From: Pseudomonadota bacterium
Lineage (GTDB): Bacteria > Pseudomonadota > Gammaproteobacteria > Burkholderiales > Methylophilaceae
DNA length: 35,114 nt
Reading direction: 5' to 3'
Assembly: GCA_029781535.1 (NCBI GenBank)
Contig: JAKOWL010000234.1
Location: forward strand, 1 to 35,114
The notes beneath the pieces were generated by a model, which had not been told where the DNA came from, ran no database searches, and saw nothing but the letters and a program-made list of their open reading frames with translations. Below, one piece after another: positions 6,385-15,513 of this stretch (within the stretch, counting starts at the first letter, position 1; every line of letters begins with the position of its first letter). The position numbers and the translations under genes are program-made.

Positions 6385-7338
6385 CTAATGCACTTGTTCG
6401 TCAGCTACAACTTGTTTGACCAAGGCTTGTGCATAAACGTTCTCGATTTCTTCGCGAGTCGGTTTATGGTTTTGTCCACCACGGCTGGCGATTTTAATGG
6501 CTCCCATGGTAGATGCCAGTCTTCCACATGTAGGCCAATCCCAGCCTCTGACGATTCCATACAATAAGCCGGCACGGTATGCGTCTCCGCAGCCTGTCGG
6601 GTCTATAATCTTGTCAGCTTTAACGCTCGGGATATCAAAGCGTTGACCATCTGCATAGATGTATGAGCCGTTACCACCTAAGGTCACGATAAGCGCTTTT
6701 ACTTTTGCAGCTAATTCGGTTAGTGTCAGGCCGGTTTTATCCTGAATGATTTGTGATTCGTAGTCATTGACGGCCAGATAATCAGCCATTTCTATAAAAT
6801 ACAATAGTTCCTCACCGTTAAACATGGGCAGGCCTTGCCCCGGGTCAAACATGAACGGGATGCCCAATTCATGACATTCGCGAGCGTGCTGGAACATGCC
6901 ATCTCGCCCGTCTGGCGCGATGATGGCGAGCGCGATTTTATTAGTGTCCTTGACACTGTTCTGGTGCGATTCCACCATTGCGCCGGGGTGGAAGGCAGTA
7001 ATCTGGTTATCATCGGTATCTGTCGTGATAAAGGCCTGAGCCGTATAACTGTTTTGGATGGTCGTGATATGGGTTTCTGCCAAATTGTTTTGTTTCATCC
7101 ATGCTGCGTAAGGCGCAAAGTCCTCACCCACAGTTGCCATGATCAGCGGGTTACCTTCTAGCAGTTGCAGATTATACGCAATGTTACCAGCGGTTCCGCC
7201 AAACTCGCGGCGCATCTCAGGGACATAGAATGCCACACTGAGGGCATGAATTTTATCCGGTAAGATATGGTTCTTGAATTGATCTTGAAACACCATGATG
7301 GTGTCGTAGGCGAGTGAGCCACAAATCAGGATAGACAT
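6385..7338 (-). CDS. PfkB-family carbohydrate/nucleoside kinase
   Basis: A cytoplasmic sugar or nucleoside kinase of the ribokinase/PfkB family, 317 residues. The N-terminal GGTAGNIAYNL (47-57) is the substrate-binding signature, and DPTGCGDAYRAGL near residue 243-255 is the family's anion-hole/catalytic motif, with the Asp of GCGD as general base. The fold and length resemble proteins annotated as adenosine kinase or ribokinase-like in betaproteobacteria, but the motif alone does not give the substrate. No clear ribosome binding site precedes the ATG. It heads a two-gene unit with the glycine-zipper lipoprotein. Confidence is high for the family and low for the substrate. Confidence 0.88.
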   Translation of the reverse strand: MSILICGSLAYDTIMVFQDQFKNHILPDKIHALSVAFYVPEMRREFGGTAGNIAYNLQLLEGNPLIMATVGEDFAPYAAWMKQNNLAETHITTIQNSYTAQAFITTDTDDNQITAFHPGAMVESHQNSVKDTNKIALAIIAPDGRDGMFQHARECHELGIPFMFDPGQGLPMFNGEELLYFIEMADYLAVNDYESQIIQDKTGLTLTELAAKVKALIVTLGGNGSYIYADGQRFDIPSVKADKIIDPTGCGDAYRAGLLYGIVRGWDWPTCGRLASTMGAIKIASRGGQNHKPTREEIENVYAQALVKQVVADEQVH

Positions 7339-7401
7339 AAGGATGCAGAGAAGTTGAAAACGCTATTATCTGGCAAGTATCACCAGAATAGCAAACGAAA
7401 G

Positions 7402-7959
7402 CTATTGTTTGGCAGCACCGCCAATTAGGATTCTTGCGGCTTCCTTGGCGTATTTGATGGCGCCACAGCCACGTTGCATCTGTTCTGCCTGCGCAGCACC
7501 TTCAAACAATAAAGATAATTGCAAAGCCAAGCCACTAGCATCTTTGATGTTGGCATCCAGTGCTAACTGGCAGATGAATTCTCTGAATTCGCTGGATTGC
7601 TGTGATGATAGACGGTGTATTGGGTTATCTTCTTCTGGAAATTCTGCAGATGCTTTAATGAAGCCGATACCATTGAAAGCTGGGGAGCTGATCCATTCTT
7701 CTATGAAATCAAATAATAGTTGAATCTTGTCGGTCGGTTTCTGACCGCTGAGTTTGGTGTTTAACCAATCTTGAAAGTCCTGTTGGCTTTTTTGCAGTAC
7801 AGCCATGATAAGCGCTTCTTTGGTATGGAAATACTTATAAAGCGTCATTTTGGTAGTCCCGGCTACACTTACAATCATATCCACGCCGGTAGAGTTAATA
7901 CCGCGCGTTTTAAAAAGATCCGTCGCAGTGCTTAGAATTTTTTCGCGTAGAACAGACAT
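7402..7959 (-). CDS. TetR-family transcriptional regulator
   Basis: A 185-residue repressor. The first 50 residues form the TetR helix-turn-helix domain (REKILSTATDLFKTRG, then TTKMTLYKYFHTKEALI), and residues 60-185 form the helical ligand and dimerisation domain, with FDFIEEW and a late FEGAAQAEQM typical of the AcrR/YxaF-like group. The ATG at 7959 lies only seven bases after a consensus -10 box on the minus strand, so the mRNA is probably leaderless; no Shine-Dalgarno is present. A palindrome overlapping that -10 suggests self-repression. It lies 41 bases downstream of a gene whose product looks like a TetR ligand domain, and upstream of nothing it obviously controls. Confidence 0.9.
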   Translation of the reverse strand: MSVLREKILSTATDLFKTRGINSTGVDMIVSVAGTTKMTLYKYFHTKEALIMAVLQKSQQDFQDWLNTKLSGQKPTDKIQLLFDFIEEWISSPAFNGIGFIKASAEFPEEDNPIHRLSSQQSSEFREFICQLALDANIKDASGLALQLSLLFEGAAQAEQMQRGCGAIKYAKEAARILIGGAAKQ

Positions 7960-7966
7960 GGTTCAG

Positions 7967-7995
7967 ATTATACTAATCAGTATATTAAAGCGCAA
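7967..7995 (-). promoter_or_regulatory. Promoter of tetR (leaderless)
   Basis: On the minus strand TTGCGC (7995-7990) and TATAAT (7972-7967) are separated by 17 bases. The tetR ATG follows the -10 after seven bases, so transcription would begin at or one base before the start codon. Confidence 0.6.
7969..7984. promoter_or_regulatory. Candidate TetR auto-operator
   Basis: TATACT-AATC-AGTATA is an inverted repeat with 6-base arms and a 4-base centre. It overlaps the -10 box and spacer of the tetR promoter, the right place for repression by its own product. Binding is inferred. Confidence 0.5.
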
Positions 7996-8000
7996 TTAAT

Positions 8001-8759
8001 TTAACCTGTAGAGTTCGCCATCAGCATCGGTGTGTAGTTGCAACGCACCATTTTCAGCAAATCCCGAACAATCCTTTGTTGTTCAGGATCGGTAGAAATT
8101 TGTCCGGAAACAATATTGTCAAAATAAACCTGTTTGTAGGCGTCAGGCAATTGAATCGCTTCGATCAATTGGCAGCTGCCATGGCGCATACGCTCAATTT
8201 CTGCAAATAGCATGGCGGTTTCATTAGGGTTTGCGATTGTGCGTACACGGATAACTTGGGCAGCAGGCGCTGCAGCAAGGGTGTCTGGAGCCGATATGTG
8301 GCTGTCGCCAAAGAAGTAGGCGATAAGACTAATGCCCAGGACAAACGTAGCGGCAATGCCAGATATGTAACGTTTGCCTTCAAAAAAGGAAGGTGTTTTT
8401 CTGGTTTGTGCAATTATCAGGGCATCTACTACAAGCTTTGCATGATGCATGCATGTGGATTCAATGTTTTGAGATTTTTCTTGTATCGCGGCGATAGCTA
8501 TCAGGCATATCTGGTCGGCCAGCAACTGCGGCATTTGCACACCAAGTTGATTGGCTTGCTCTACAATGAATTTTTGCAGACGAGGGTAGGCAGATGATGG
8601 CTTGATAGTGATGTTGGAAACAGCCTCCCCTATGAGGGGCGCATTCAGCCAGTCCTGTAAAATATCAAACAAGGCAAGAATACGGCCTTTAGGCGTGTTG
8701 CTGGCTTTTTGCAGCATATGCAGAAGCCAATCGGAATCAAGTATATTGGTATCAATCAT
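8001..8759 (-). CDS. Membrane protein with TetR-like N-terminal domain lacking HTH
   Basis: A 252-residue protein I do not recognise as a named family. Residues 22-95 (PKGRILALFDILQDWLNAPL, then QLLADQICLIAIAAIQE) look like the ligand-binding half of a TetR regulator: the adjacent TetR has DKIQLLFDFIEEWISSPAF and ALQLSLLFEGAAQ at matching spacing. No DNA-binding domain precedes it. One transmembrane helix lies at about 131-150 (ISGIAATFVLGISLIAYFF), followed by an Ala/Pro linker and a roughly 85-residue polar domain with two cysteines, probably periplasmic given the more basic segment before the helix. It starts directly after the hemJ stop (TAAATG), so it is co-translated with hemJ and tlpA. 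Function unknown; a membrane-anchored ligand sensor is conjecture. Confidence 0.75.
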   Translation of the reverse strand: MIDTNILDSDWLLHMLQKASNTPKGRILALFDILQDWLNAPLIGEAVSNITIKPSSAYPRLQKFIVEQANQLGVQMPQLLADQICLIAIAAIQEKSQNIESTCMHHAKLVVDALIIAQTRKTPSFFEGKRYISGIAATFVLGISLIAYFFGDSHISAPDTLAAAPAAQVIRVRTIANPNETAMLFAEIERMRHGSCQLIEAIQLPDAYKQVYFDNIVSGQISTDPEQQRIVRDLLKMVRCNYTPMLMANSTG

Positions 8760-9170
8760 TTAGAACGGTTTCACTACGACTAAAATAACAACTGCCAATA
8801 AAATCAGCACTGGGATTTCGTTAAACCAGCGATACCATATATGGCTGCGGGAGTTGCGTCCGGCCTGGAACTCTTTCAGCAGCTTGCCGCAATACCAGTG
8901 ATAGATAACTAAACCTAATACCAGTGTGAGTTTTGCATGCATCCAGCCCCCGCTAAATCCATATCCCAGCCATAGCCACAAGCCGAATATGAGGGCCAGT
9001 AAGGCCAAAGGGGTCATAAACCGAAACAGTTTGTATTCCATCATCGACAGGCGGTCATGCGTGGCCGGGTCGTTTACCATTGCATGATTGACAAATAGCC
9101 GGGGTAAATAAAACAATCCTGCAAACCAGCTGGTTACAAAAACAATATGGAACGCTTTAATCCAGAGCAT
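8760..9170 (-). CDS. hemJ: Protoporphyrinogen IX oxidase HemJ
   Basis: An integral membrane enzyme that oxidises protoporphyrinogen IX to protoporphyrin IX, the penultimate haem step. It is 136 residues, the family's usual length, with four predicted helices. Conserved features are His8 in AFHIVFVTSWFAGLFYLPRL, the GGWMHAKLTLVLGL segment with its His and Lys, YHWYCGKLL, and the C-terminal RWFNEIPVLILLAVV. It starts one base after the tlpA-like stop and ends directly before the next gene, so the three are one operon. Older annotations call this family UPF0093 or CopD-like. Confidence 0.88.
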   Translation of the reverse strand: MLWIKAFHIVFVTSWFAGLFYLPRLFVNHAMVNDPATHDRLSMMEYKLFRFMTPLALLALIFGLWLWLGYGFSGGWMHAKLTLVLGLVIYHWYCGKLLKEFQAGRNSRSHIWYRWFNEIPVLILLAVVILVVVKPF

Positions 9171-9171
9171 G

Positions 9172-9666
9172 TCAGCCTAATTCTTTATCCAAGATCGCAT
9201 GTAAACGGGAAAAATCCAGTTTCCCGGTGATGTGCTGGATTCTCTTGCCATTTTTGTCATAAATAAATGTCGTTGGTGTTGCATCCACGTCACCAAATTT
9301 ACCAGAAATTTCGCCAAAACCATCATGCATGATAGGAAACGGGATATCCTTTTCTTTCTGATAATTAACTACCTGGGCAGGTGGGTCGTAGGGCATGGCA
9401 ACAGCAACCACTTCAAAACCCTTGGCTCTATATTTTCTGTAGGTGTCGACCAATTCTGGCATTTCCTTGATGCAACTTGAACAGTCTGTGGCCCAAAAAT
9501 TTATCAGCACGACTTTGTTCCTCAAGTCAGTCATTTGAATCTTGTTGCCGTCCAAGGTCACGAAAGTGACATCTGGCGCATTAGGTTCTTGGGTCAAACT
9601 GTAAATCAGCAAACCAGTTAAGCCTAGCGCGATAAAGCTAAACACGGATTGTTTGATCTTTGACAT
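9172..9666 (-). CDS. TlpA-like thioredoxin-fold protein, periplasmic
   Basis: A membrane-anchored, periplasm-facing thiol-disulfide oxidoreductase of the TlpA/ResA/AhpC-TSA group, 164 residues. An N-terminal helix (about 7-25) anchors it; the thioredoxin fold follows, with the active site WATDCSSC (Cys62, Cys65), and the cis-proline loop ATPTTF near residue 125. Such proteins reduce or protect apocytochromes or copper-site cysteines, but the target is not evident here. The ATG at 9666 places the signal anchor at the N-terminus; an in-frame ATG at 9726 would add a basic 20-residue extension. Neither has a clear ribosome binding site, so the start is uncertain. First gene of the tlpA-hemJ operon. 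Confidence 0.86.
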   Translation of the reverse strand: MSKIKQSVFSFIALGLTGLLIYSLTQEPNAPDVTFVTLDGNKIQMTDLRNKVVLINFWATDCSSCIKEMPELVDTYRKYRAKGFEVVAVAMPYDPPAQVVNYQKEKDIPFPIMHDGFGEISGKFGDVDATPTTFIYDKNGKRIQHITGKLDFSRLHAILDKELG

Positions 9667-9745
9667 GGCCGTGATTTTAACGTTTTTGCGGTTGATGTGG
9701 TTAAATACCCCTAAAAATCTTGTCATTATTTACGTGACGGCCACA

Positions 9746-9754
9746 TGATATAAT
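9746..9754 (+). promoter_or_regulatory. Extended -10 promoter of the DUF3683 gene
   Basis: TGATATAAT is a consensus -10 with the TGn extension, 26 bases before the ATG at 9781. No recognisable -35 is needed with an extended -10 and none is seen. Confidence 0.55.
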
Positions 9755-9780
9755 CTGCTTTTGTTTGTATTTTGTTATCA

Positions 9781-12700
9781 ATGAACGCACCTATACCTGC
9801 AGAAGCATTGCAAGCACAGACTCCTCCTGTTGCCCGCTTGCGTGAGATTCCTTACAACTACACATCATTTTCTGACCGTGAAATCGTCATTCGGTTTCTG
9901 GGGGAAGAGGTTTGGCAGGTGCTGAATGAATTGCGCGCTGAGCGCAAAACCGGACGTAGCGCGCGCATGCTGTTCGAGGTGCTGGGGGACTTGTGGGTGG
10001 TTAGTCGCAATCCGTATCTGCAAGATGATCTTTTGGACAATCCTAAGCGCCGTCAGGCCTTGATTGATGCACTGTATCATCGTATCAGTGCGATTGATGA
10101 ACGCAGTAATAACAATGCCAAAGTACAAAAGCTGGTAGTTGCAGCCAAACAAGCCGTCGAGCGTTTTGCTAATGACTTTAGACAATCCTATGATCTGCGC
10201 AAGAAAGCACTTTCCAAGTTCAGCAAAATCACCCGCAAGGATAATATCCAGTTCGATGGCCTGGCACGTGTATCTCATGTGACGGATGCGACCGACTGGC
10301 GCGTGGAATACCCATTTGTGGTCCTGAATCCTGATGACGAGATGGAAATCGCGCATTTGGTAAAGGCCTGTATAGAGCTAGGCCTGACCGTGATCCCGCG
10401 TGGGGGCGGTACTGGATATACGGGTGGAGCCGTACCACTCACCCCATTGTCCGCAGTAATCAACACCGAAAAGCTGGATAAACATTCTGGTGTAAAAATG
10501 CGTTCCCTGCCAGGGGTTGTACGGCAAGTGCCGGTCATTGAGTGTGGGGCGGGCGTGGTCACACGACGTGCCATGGATGCTGCGAGCGAAGCTGGGCTGG
10601 AGTTTGCTTGTGACCCTACCTCTGCAGATGCATGCTGTATTGGCGGTAACGTAGCGATGAATGCAGGTGGCAAGAAAGCCGTGCTTTGGGGTACCGCGCT
10701 AGACAATCTGGCCAGCTGGCGTATGGTGACACCAGATGCCCAGTGGCTGGAGATCGAGCGTTTAGATCATAATCTGGGCAAGATTCATGATATTGAAACA
10801 GCGCGCTTCAGACTTACGCGTTATGACGTGGACATGAAAACCCAACTGGGTGAGTCTGAGGTTATCGAGATTCCTGGCCCAAGTTTCAGAAAAGTGGGAT
10901 TGGGTAAAGACGTTACTGATAAGTTCTTGAGTGGGTTGCCCGGTGTGCAAAAAGAAGGCTGTGATGGGCTCATCACCAGTGCGACATTTGTCCTGCATCG
11001 TATGCCAAAGCATGTGCGTACTATCGCACTGGAGTTTTTTGGCTATGTGTCGAATGCCGTACCTGCCATTGTAGAAATCAAAGATTATTTGGATACTTTG
11101 GCGAAAAAAGACCCATCGGTAATTCTCGCTGGCTTGGAGCATCTGGATGAACGGTATATCAAGGCGGTAGGCTATGCGACCAAAGCTGCGCGCCAGCAAC
11201 GGCCAAAAATGGTGTTGTTATGTGATATCGCCAGTGATGATGAAGATGCGGTTGGGCAAGCTGCGTCACAGGTAGTGCGTTTGTGCAATGCGCGCGATGG
11301 TGAAGGATTTATCGCGGTTTCTGCAGAGGCGCGCAAGAAGTTCTGGCTCGACCGTGCACGTACCGCTGCGATTGCCAAACATACCAATGCCTTCAAAATC
11401 AATGAAGATGTCGTGATCCCACTGCCAAGGCTGGGCGATTATTCCGATGGAATAGAGCGTATCAATATCGAGCTTTCAATTCATAATAAATTGAAACTGC
11501 TGGACGCGCTTGAAACTTTCTTCACAGGTGATTTGCCATTGCAGGCAGATGACGAAGGTCATGTGGATCCACAGATGATGCAGTCCAAGCAGCAGCTGGC
11601 TTTGCAGCTGGTTCGTGAGCTGCGCAGCAATTGGCGCTTGATTTTAAACAGCCTGGATGCGCCCGTCCATGTGCTTGGCGAATTGGGTAAGGCTTATACC
11701 AAGCATGAAAACGTGTTCCGTGCCGTGCAGGTATATGATTTGCGCGTTTCCTGGAAGCGTGAACTGAAACGTCCCCTGGAAGAGATGTTCAGTGGTCGAG
11801 AATTCCAGAAGGTGCTTAACCGCCTGGATGAGATTCACAAAGTCATCTTGAAAAGCCGTGTGTTCATTGCCTTGCACATGCATGCTGGTGACGGTAACGT
11901 GCATACCAATATCCCAGTCAATTCCGATGATTACGAGATGATGCAGGATGCACATACGGCCGTGGCGCGTGTGATGGCGTTGGCGCGCAGTCTCGACGGG
12001 GTGATATCCGGTGAGCATGGGATTGGCATCACCAAGATGGAGTTTCTGGATAAATCCACCATCGATACATTCGCGGTTTATAAAAGTAAGGTAGACCCGG
12101 ACGGCCACTTCAATAGAGGTAAGCTAATGGCGGGTTCAGGGCTGGATAATGCCTACACGCCGAGCTTCGGCCTGCTGGAGCAAGAGTCCATCATCATGGA
12201 ACAATCGGCAATTGGTGAGATTGCAGACGATATTTCTGACTGTTTGCGTTGCGGTAAATGTAAACCTGTATGCAGTACGCATGTACCACGCGCCAATCTG
12301 CTTTATAGTCCACGCAACAAGATCCTAGCGACTTCATTGCTGATTGAGGCCTTCTTGTACGAAGAACAAACGCGCCGAGGAATTTCTCTACAGCATTTTG
12401 ACGAGTTTAATGATGTGGCTGATCATTGCACGGTTTGCCATCGTTGTGAGAAGCCATGTCCAGTGGATATTGATTTCGGCGACGTTTCTATCAAAATGCG
12501 CAACTTCCTGCGAGAACAAGGCAAGAAAAAATTCAATCCAGGTACTGCAGCCGGAATGGCGTTCTTGAATGCCAAGGATCCGGCTACGATTAAGCTTTTG
12601 CGTGGCAGCATGATAAGTGTTGGCTATAAGGCCATCAACTTTGCTAACGGGCTGGCTAAGCGTTTCGGATTGCTCAAGGATAAGAAGGTACCCCCTGCTA

Positions 12701-13650
12701 CTGTGGGTAAGGCTGAACTCAAGGCGCAGGTCATCCATTTTATCAATCGGCCGATGCCAAAAAAAATGCCGACCAAGACTTCGCGTGCGATGCTTGGGAT
12801 CGAGGATGACACCATGATCCCGGTGATTCGCAATCCGCAAAAAGTCAATGATGATTCGGACGCGGTGTTCTATTTCCCCGGTTGCGGGTCGGAGCGCTTG
12901 TTCTCACAGGTTGGCTTGGCAACGCAGGCCATGTTATATGAAATAGGCGCAATCACGGTGTTGCCTCCCGGCTATTTGTGTTGCGGGTACCCGCAGACTG
13001 CATCGGGTAACCATGATAAAGGCCAAGAGATTACATCAGATAACCGCGTACAGTTCCACCGAGTGGCGAATACGCTTAACTATCTTGATATCAAGACGGT
13101 CATTGTTTCCTGTGGTACCTGCATGGACCAACTGCAGAAGTATGAGTTTGAGAAGATTTTCCCAGGCTGCCGTTTGCTGGATATCCACGAGTATTTGATG
13201 GAGAAAAATGTGAAGCTGGCTGGAGTGACTGGGGTGAAATATATGTATCACGATCCATGTCATACACCAATGAAAACATATGCGCCTATTAAAGTTACTA
13301 ATACGCTGATGGGCCAGGATGTACAGCTCAATGACCGTTGTTGTGGTGAATCAGGTACGTTTGCAGCGGCACGGCCAGATATCGCTACTCAGGTAAAATT
13401 CCGCAAGCAGGAAGAGCTTGAAAAAGGCATGCACAAATTGGGTCTGACGGTTGGCAATCCCGAACAGGAAGTCAAAATCCTTACCTCATGCCCAAGCTGC
13501 CTGCAAGGCTTGTCGCGCTATGGTGATGATACTGGGATTAAAGCCGACTATATCGTGGTCGAGATGGCTAGACACTTGTTGGGCGAAAATTGGCTGCAGA
13601 AATATGTACAAAAAGCCAATAACGGTGGTATCGAGAAGGTGCTGCTGTAG
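9781..13650 (+). CDS. DUF3683 FAD-linked oxidase / Fe-S oxidoreductase fusion
   Basis: A very large (1289 residues) flavin/iron-sulfur dehydrogenase, probably oxidising a 2-hydroxy acid such as D-lactate or D-2-hydroxyglutarate, by analogy with Dld/YdiJ/GlcD. Order of parts: an N-terminal DUF3683-type region (about 1-150); an FAD-binding PCMH domain with [13 protein letters not shown] near 203 and [13 protein letters not shown]; a GlcD-type C-terminal domain with [12 protein letters not shown] near 698 and GEHGIG; a GlpC/HdrD-type ferredoxin pair, [11 protein letters not shown] near 820 and [12 protein letters not shown] near 882; then two cysteine-rich CCG domains (PGCG/LCCG near 1033-1067, DPCH/RCCG near 1158-1186). 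The ATG at 9781 is used; the TTG at 9772 is unlikely. No Shine-Dalgarno is visible. It has its own promoter and heads the rightward group. Confidence 0.9.
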   Translation: MNAPIPAEALQAQTPPVARLREIPYNYTSFSDREIVIRFLGEEVWQVLNELRAERKTGRSARMLFEVLGDLWVVSRNPYLQDDLLDNPKRRQALIDALYHRISAIDERSNNNAKVQKLVVAAKQAVERFANDFRQSYDLRKKALSKFSKITRKDNIQFDGLARVSHVTDATDWRVEYPFVVLNPDDEMEIAHLVKACIELGLTVIPRGGGTGYTGGAVPLTPLSAVINTEKLDKHSGVKMRSLPGVVRQVPVIECGAGVVTRRAMDAASEAGLEFACDPTSADACCIGGNVAMNAGGKKAVLWGTALDNLASWRMVTPDAQWLEIERLDHNLGKIHDIETARFRLTRYDVDMKTQLGESEVIEIPGPSFRKVGLGKDVTDKFLSGLPGVQKEGCDGLITSATFVLHRMPKHVRTIALEFFGYVSNAVPAIVEIKDYLDTLAKKDPSVILAGLEHLDERYIKAVGYATKAARQQRPKMVLLCDIASDDEDAVGQAASQVVRLCNARDGEGFIAVSAEARKKFWLDRARTAAIAKHTNAFKINEDVVIPLPRLGDYSDGIERINIELSIHNKLKLLDALETFFTGDLPLQADDEGHVDPQMMQSKQQLALQLVRELRSNWRLILNSLDAPVHVLGELGKAYTKHENVFRAVQVYDLRVSWKRELKRPLEEMFSGREFQKVLNRLDEIHKVILKSRVFIALHMHAGDGNVHTNIPVNSDDYEMMQDAHTAVARVMALARSLDGVISGEHGIGITKMEFLDKSTIDTFAVYKSKVDPDGHFNRGKLMAGSGLDNAYTPSFGLLEQESIIMEQSAIGEIADDISDCLRCGKCKPVCSTHVPRANLLYSPRNKILATSLLIEAFLYEEQTRRGISLQHFDEFNDVADHCTVCHRCEKPCPVDIDFGDVSIKMRNFLREQGKKKFNPGTAAGMAFLNAKDPATIKLLRGSMISVGYKAINFANGLAKRFGLLKDKKVPPATVGKAELKAQVIHFINRPMPKKMPTKTSRAMLGIEDDTMIPVIRNPQKVNDDSDAVFYFPGCGSERLFSQVGLATQAMLYEIGAITVLPPGYLCCGYPQTASGNHDKGQEITSDNRVQFHRVANTLNYLDIKTVIVSCGTCMDQLQKYEFEKIFPGCRLLDIHEYLMEKNVKLAGVTGVKYMYHDPCHTPMKTYAPIKVTNTLMGQDVQLNDRCCGESGTFAAARPDIATQVKFRKQEELEKGMHKLGLTVGNPEQEVKILTSCPSCLQGLSRYGDDTGIKADYIVVEMARHLLGENWLQKYVQKANNGGIEKVLL

Positions 13651-13680
13651 CAGTAACTCAACGCAGGAGGCAATAATAAT

Positions 13681-14445
13681 ATGCGTCTAGCTTTAGTATG
13701 GCTGTTTTTGCTTCCGATACAAGCGCTTGCTGCTGTTGAGGCAGGTCATTGGCATCCTGGTATAGGCGATCCAACCTGGATAGGCTGGGTTACAGTGGTG
13801 GCTTATTTTTTGGCAGCATTTTGCGCCGCTCGACAATATAGGAACCACCGTAGGCTAGGTGTGGATGGAAGATTCTGGCTGGCCTTGGTGCTGTTGCTGA
13901 TTTTTCTTGGTATTAACAAGCAGTTGGATCTGCAAAGCTGGTTTACCGAGGCAATGAAGGATGATGCATTGGCAGAAGGCTGGTATGCTTACCGGAGGTA
14001 CTACCAGTTCGCATTCGTTGTTGCAGTGGGGGCTGGCATGGTGCTGCTACTGATATTTCTGCGGTTATATCTTGCCAACAGCTGGCGTCGTTTCAAGCTT
14101 ACCTGGGTGGGGTTGGTGCTGCTAAGCGGTTTTGTCATTATCCGTATGGCCTCATTCCATCATGTCGATCTGTTTATCAATCAGCATGTCATGGGTGTTA
14201 AGCTCAATGCCATGCTTGAACTGTCCGCTTTGTTTTTAATTATCCTGGGTACTTTTCATCATAAGAAACTGGTTCCACCTATTGTTGCAAACACACTTAG
14301 TGTTCGCGACTATGTCGAGATTGCCAAGGAAGGAGACCCAGTCAAATGTCCTAATTGTGGTAAGCCGCCACTATCTAAAACCGTAGATGGCAGACAGTTC
14401 AAGTGTCGAGAATGCGGGCACCGCTATTTTGTCCGAAAGATTTAA
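13681..14445 (+). CDS. Polytopic membrane protein with C-terminal zinc ribbon
   Basis: An unrecognised 254-residue protein. A cleavable-looking signal (LPIQALAAVEA) is followed by about five transmembrane helices (residues 32-52, 66-80, 107-128, 139-157, 178-195). The cytoplasmic-looking tail carries CPNCG and CRECG, 21 residues apart, forming a zinc ribbon like those of transposases and ribosomal proteins, ending in YFVRKI. AGGAGG at 13665-13670 lies ten bases before the ATG, a good ribosome binding site. It follows the DUF3683 gene by 30 bases and precedes pyrD by nine, so it is probably cotranscribed. The ribbon suggests nucleic-acid or protein binding at the membrane; function is unknown. 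Confidence 0.8.
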   Translation: MRLALVWLFLLPIQALAAVEAGHWHPGIGDPTWIGWVTVVAYFLAAFCAARQYRNHRRLGVDGRFWLALVLLLIFLGINKQLDLQSWFTEAMKDDALAEGWYAYRRYYQFAFVVAVGAGMVLLLIFLRLYLANSWRRFKLTWVGLVLLSGFVIIRMASFHHVDLFINQHVMGVKLNAMLELSALFLIILGTFHHKKLVPPIVANTLSVRDYVEIAKEGDPVKCPNCGKPPLSKTVDGRQFKCRECGHRYFVRKI

Positions 14446-14454
14446 AATATCAAT

Positions 14455-15471
14455 ATGAATATTTATTCTTTTACCAGGCCGTTGCTGTTTAAATTCGATG
14501 CCGAGCGAATTCATGACTTAACGCTGAAGGTATTGAAATTCGCTGAGAAGTGTGGATTTCTGTCGATGTGTCTAGCACCGCCTGTATGTAAGTCTCGTAC
14601 GGTGATGGGACTTGTATTCCCTAATCCGGTAGGTTTGGCAGCAGGTTTGGACAAAAATGGTGTGGTGATTGATGGTATGGCCAAGCTAGGGTTCGGGTTC
14701 ATTGAAATCGGTACCGTAACGCCTCGTCCGCAGCCCGGCAATCCCAAACCCAGGTTGTTCCGTGTGCCGGAAGCTCAAGGTGTCATCAATCGTTTTGGAT
14801 TTAATAACCTGGGAGTGGATAAGCTGATTGAGAATGTAAAGGCCTCGCATTACCATGGGATTCTCGGTATCAATATCGGCAAGAATTTTGATACACCGCT
14901 TGAACATGCAGTGGATGATTACCTGATATGTATGCAAAAAGTGTATGCATATGCGAGCTATATCACTGTCAACATATCTTCTCCCAACACAAAGAACTTA
15001 CGGGACTTGCAAGCTGCAGATGCGCTTTCCAACTTGCTTTCGCGATTGAAGTCTGAGCAGAGTATATTGGCTCAGCAACATGGGAAATATGTGCCTTTAG
15101 CCCTGAAGATCGCACCGGATTTAACCAGTGAACAGGTGAGAGAGATTGCGGATTTGCTGATCCAACATCGTATAGATGCTGTTATCGCTACCAACACCAC
15201 TTTGTCGCGTGATGCAGTGAAAGGCATGTCGAATGCAGAAGAAGCAGGAGGATTATCCGGATTGCCTGTAAGAGATGCTTCTACCAGAGTGATTCGTGAA
15301 TTATCTAGCGCATTGCAAGGCCAAGTGCCTATTATCGGCGTAGGCGGTATTTTAAGCGGTACGGATGCCGCGGAAAAGATAGCCGCCGGGGCAAGTCTGG
15401 TGCAGGTGTACAGCGGGCTTATCTACAAAGGGCCACGGCTTGTAAGCGATGTCTGTAAAGCTTTAGGATAA
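14455..15471 (+). CDS. pyrD: Dihydroorotate dehydrogenase, class 2 (quinone)
   Basis: Oxidises dihydroorotate to orotate with electrons passed to quinone, the fourth step of pyrimidine synthesis; a monotopic inner-membrane flavoprotein. The 338-residue length and N-terminal amphipathic helix pair are those of class 2. FMN and substrate motifs are [10 protein letters not shown] (60-69), [15 protein letters not shown] (82-96), NRFGFNN (112-118) and NISSPNT with catalytic Ser175, the same number as in E. coli PyrD. Later IATNTTL and IIGVGGI bind FMN. No strong ribosome binding site precedes the ATG, nine bases after the previous gene. Confidence 0.97.
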   Translation: MNIYSFTRPLLFKFDAERIHDLTLKVLKFAEKCGFLSMCLAPPVCKSRTVMGLVFPNPVGLAAGLDKNGVVIDGMAKLGFGFIEIGTVTPRPQPGNPKPRLFRVPEAQGVINRFGFNNLGVDKLIENVKASHYHGILGINIGKNFDTPLEHAVDDYLICMQKVYAYASYITVNISSPNTKNLRDLQAADALSNLLSRLKSEQSILAQQHGKYVPLALKIAPDLTSEQVREIADLLIQHRIDAVIATNTTLSRDAVKGMSNAEEAGGLSGLPVRDASTRVIRELSSALQGQVPIIGVGGILSGTDAAEKIAAGASLVQVYSGLIYKGPRLVSDVCKALG

Positions 15472-15513
15472 GCTAGCTTGCTTGTAAGGCACTTCTGGCA
15501 TTGGATTAAGTAC

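Noticed and set aside
5994-6419. Long plus-strand frame rich in Ala/Pro opposite the lipoprotein gene
   Set aside because: It is the antisense image of the Gly/Ala-rich glycine-zipper codons; the minus-strand gene has the signal peptide, lipobox, ribosome site and terminator.
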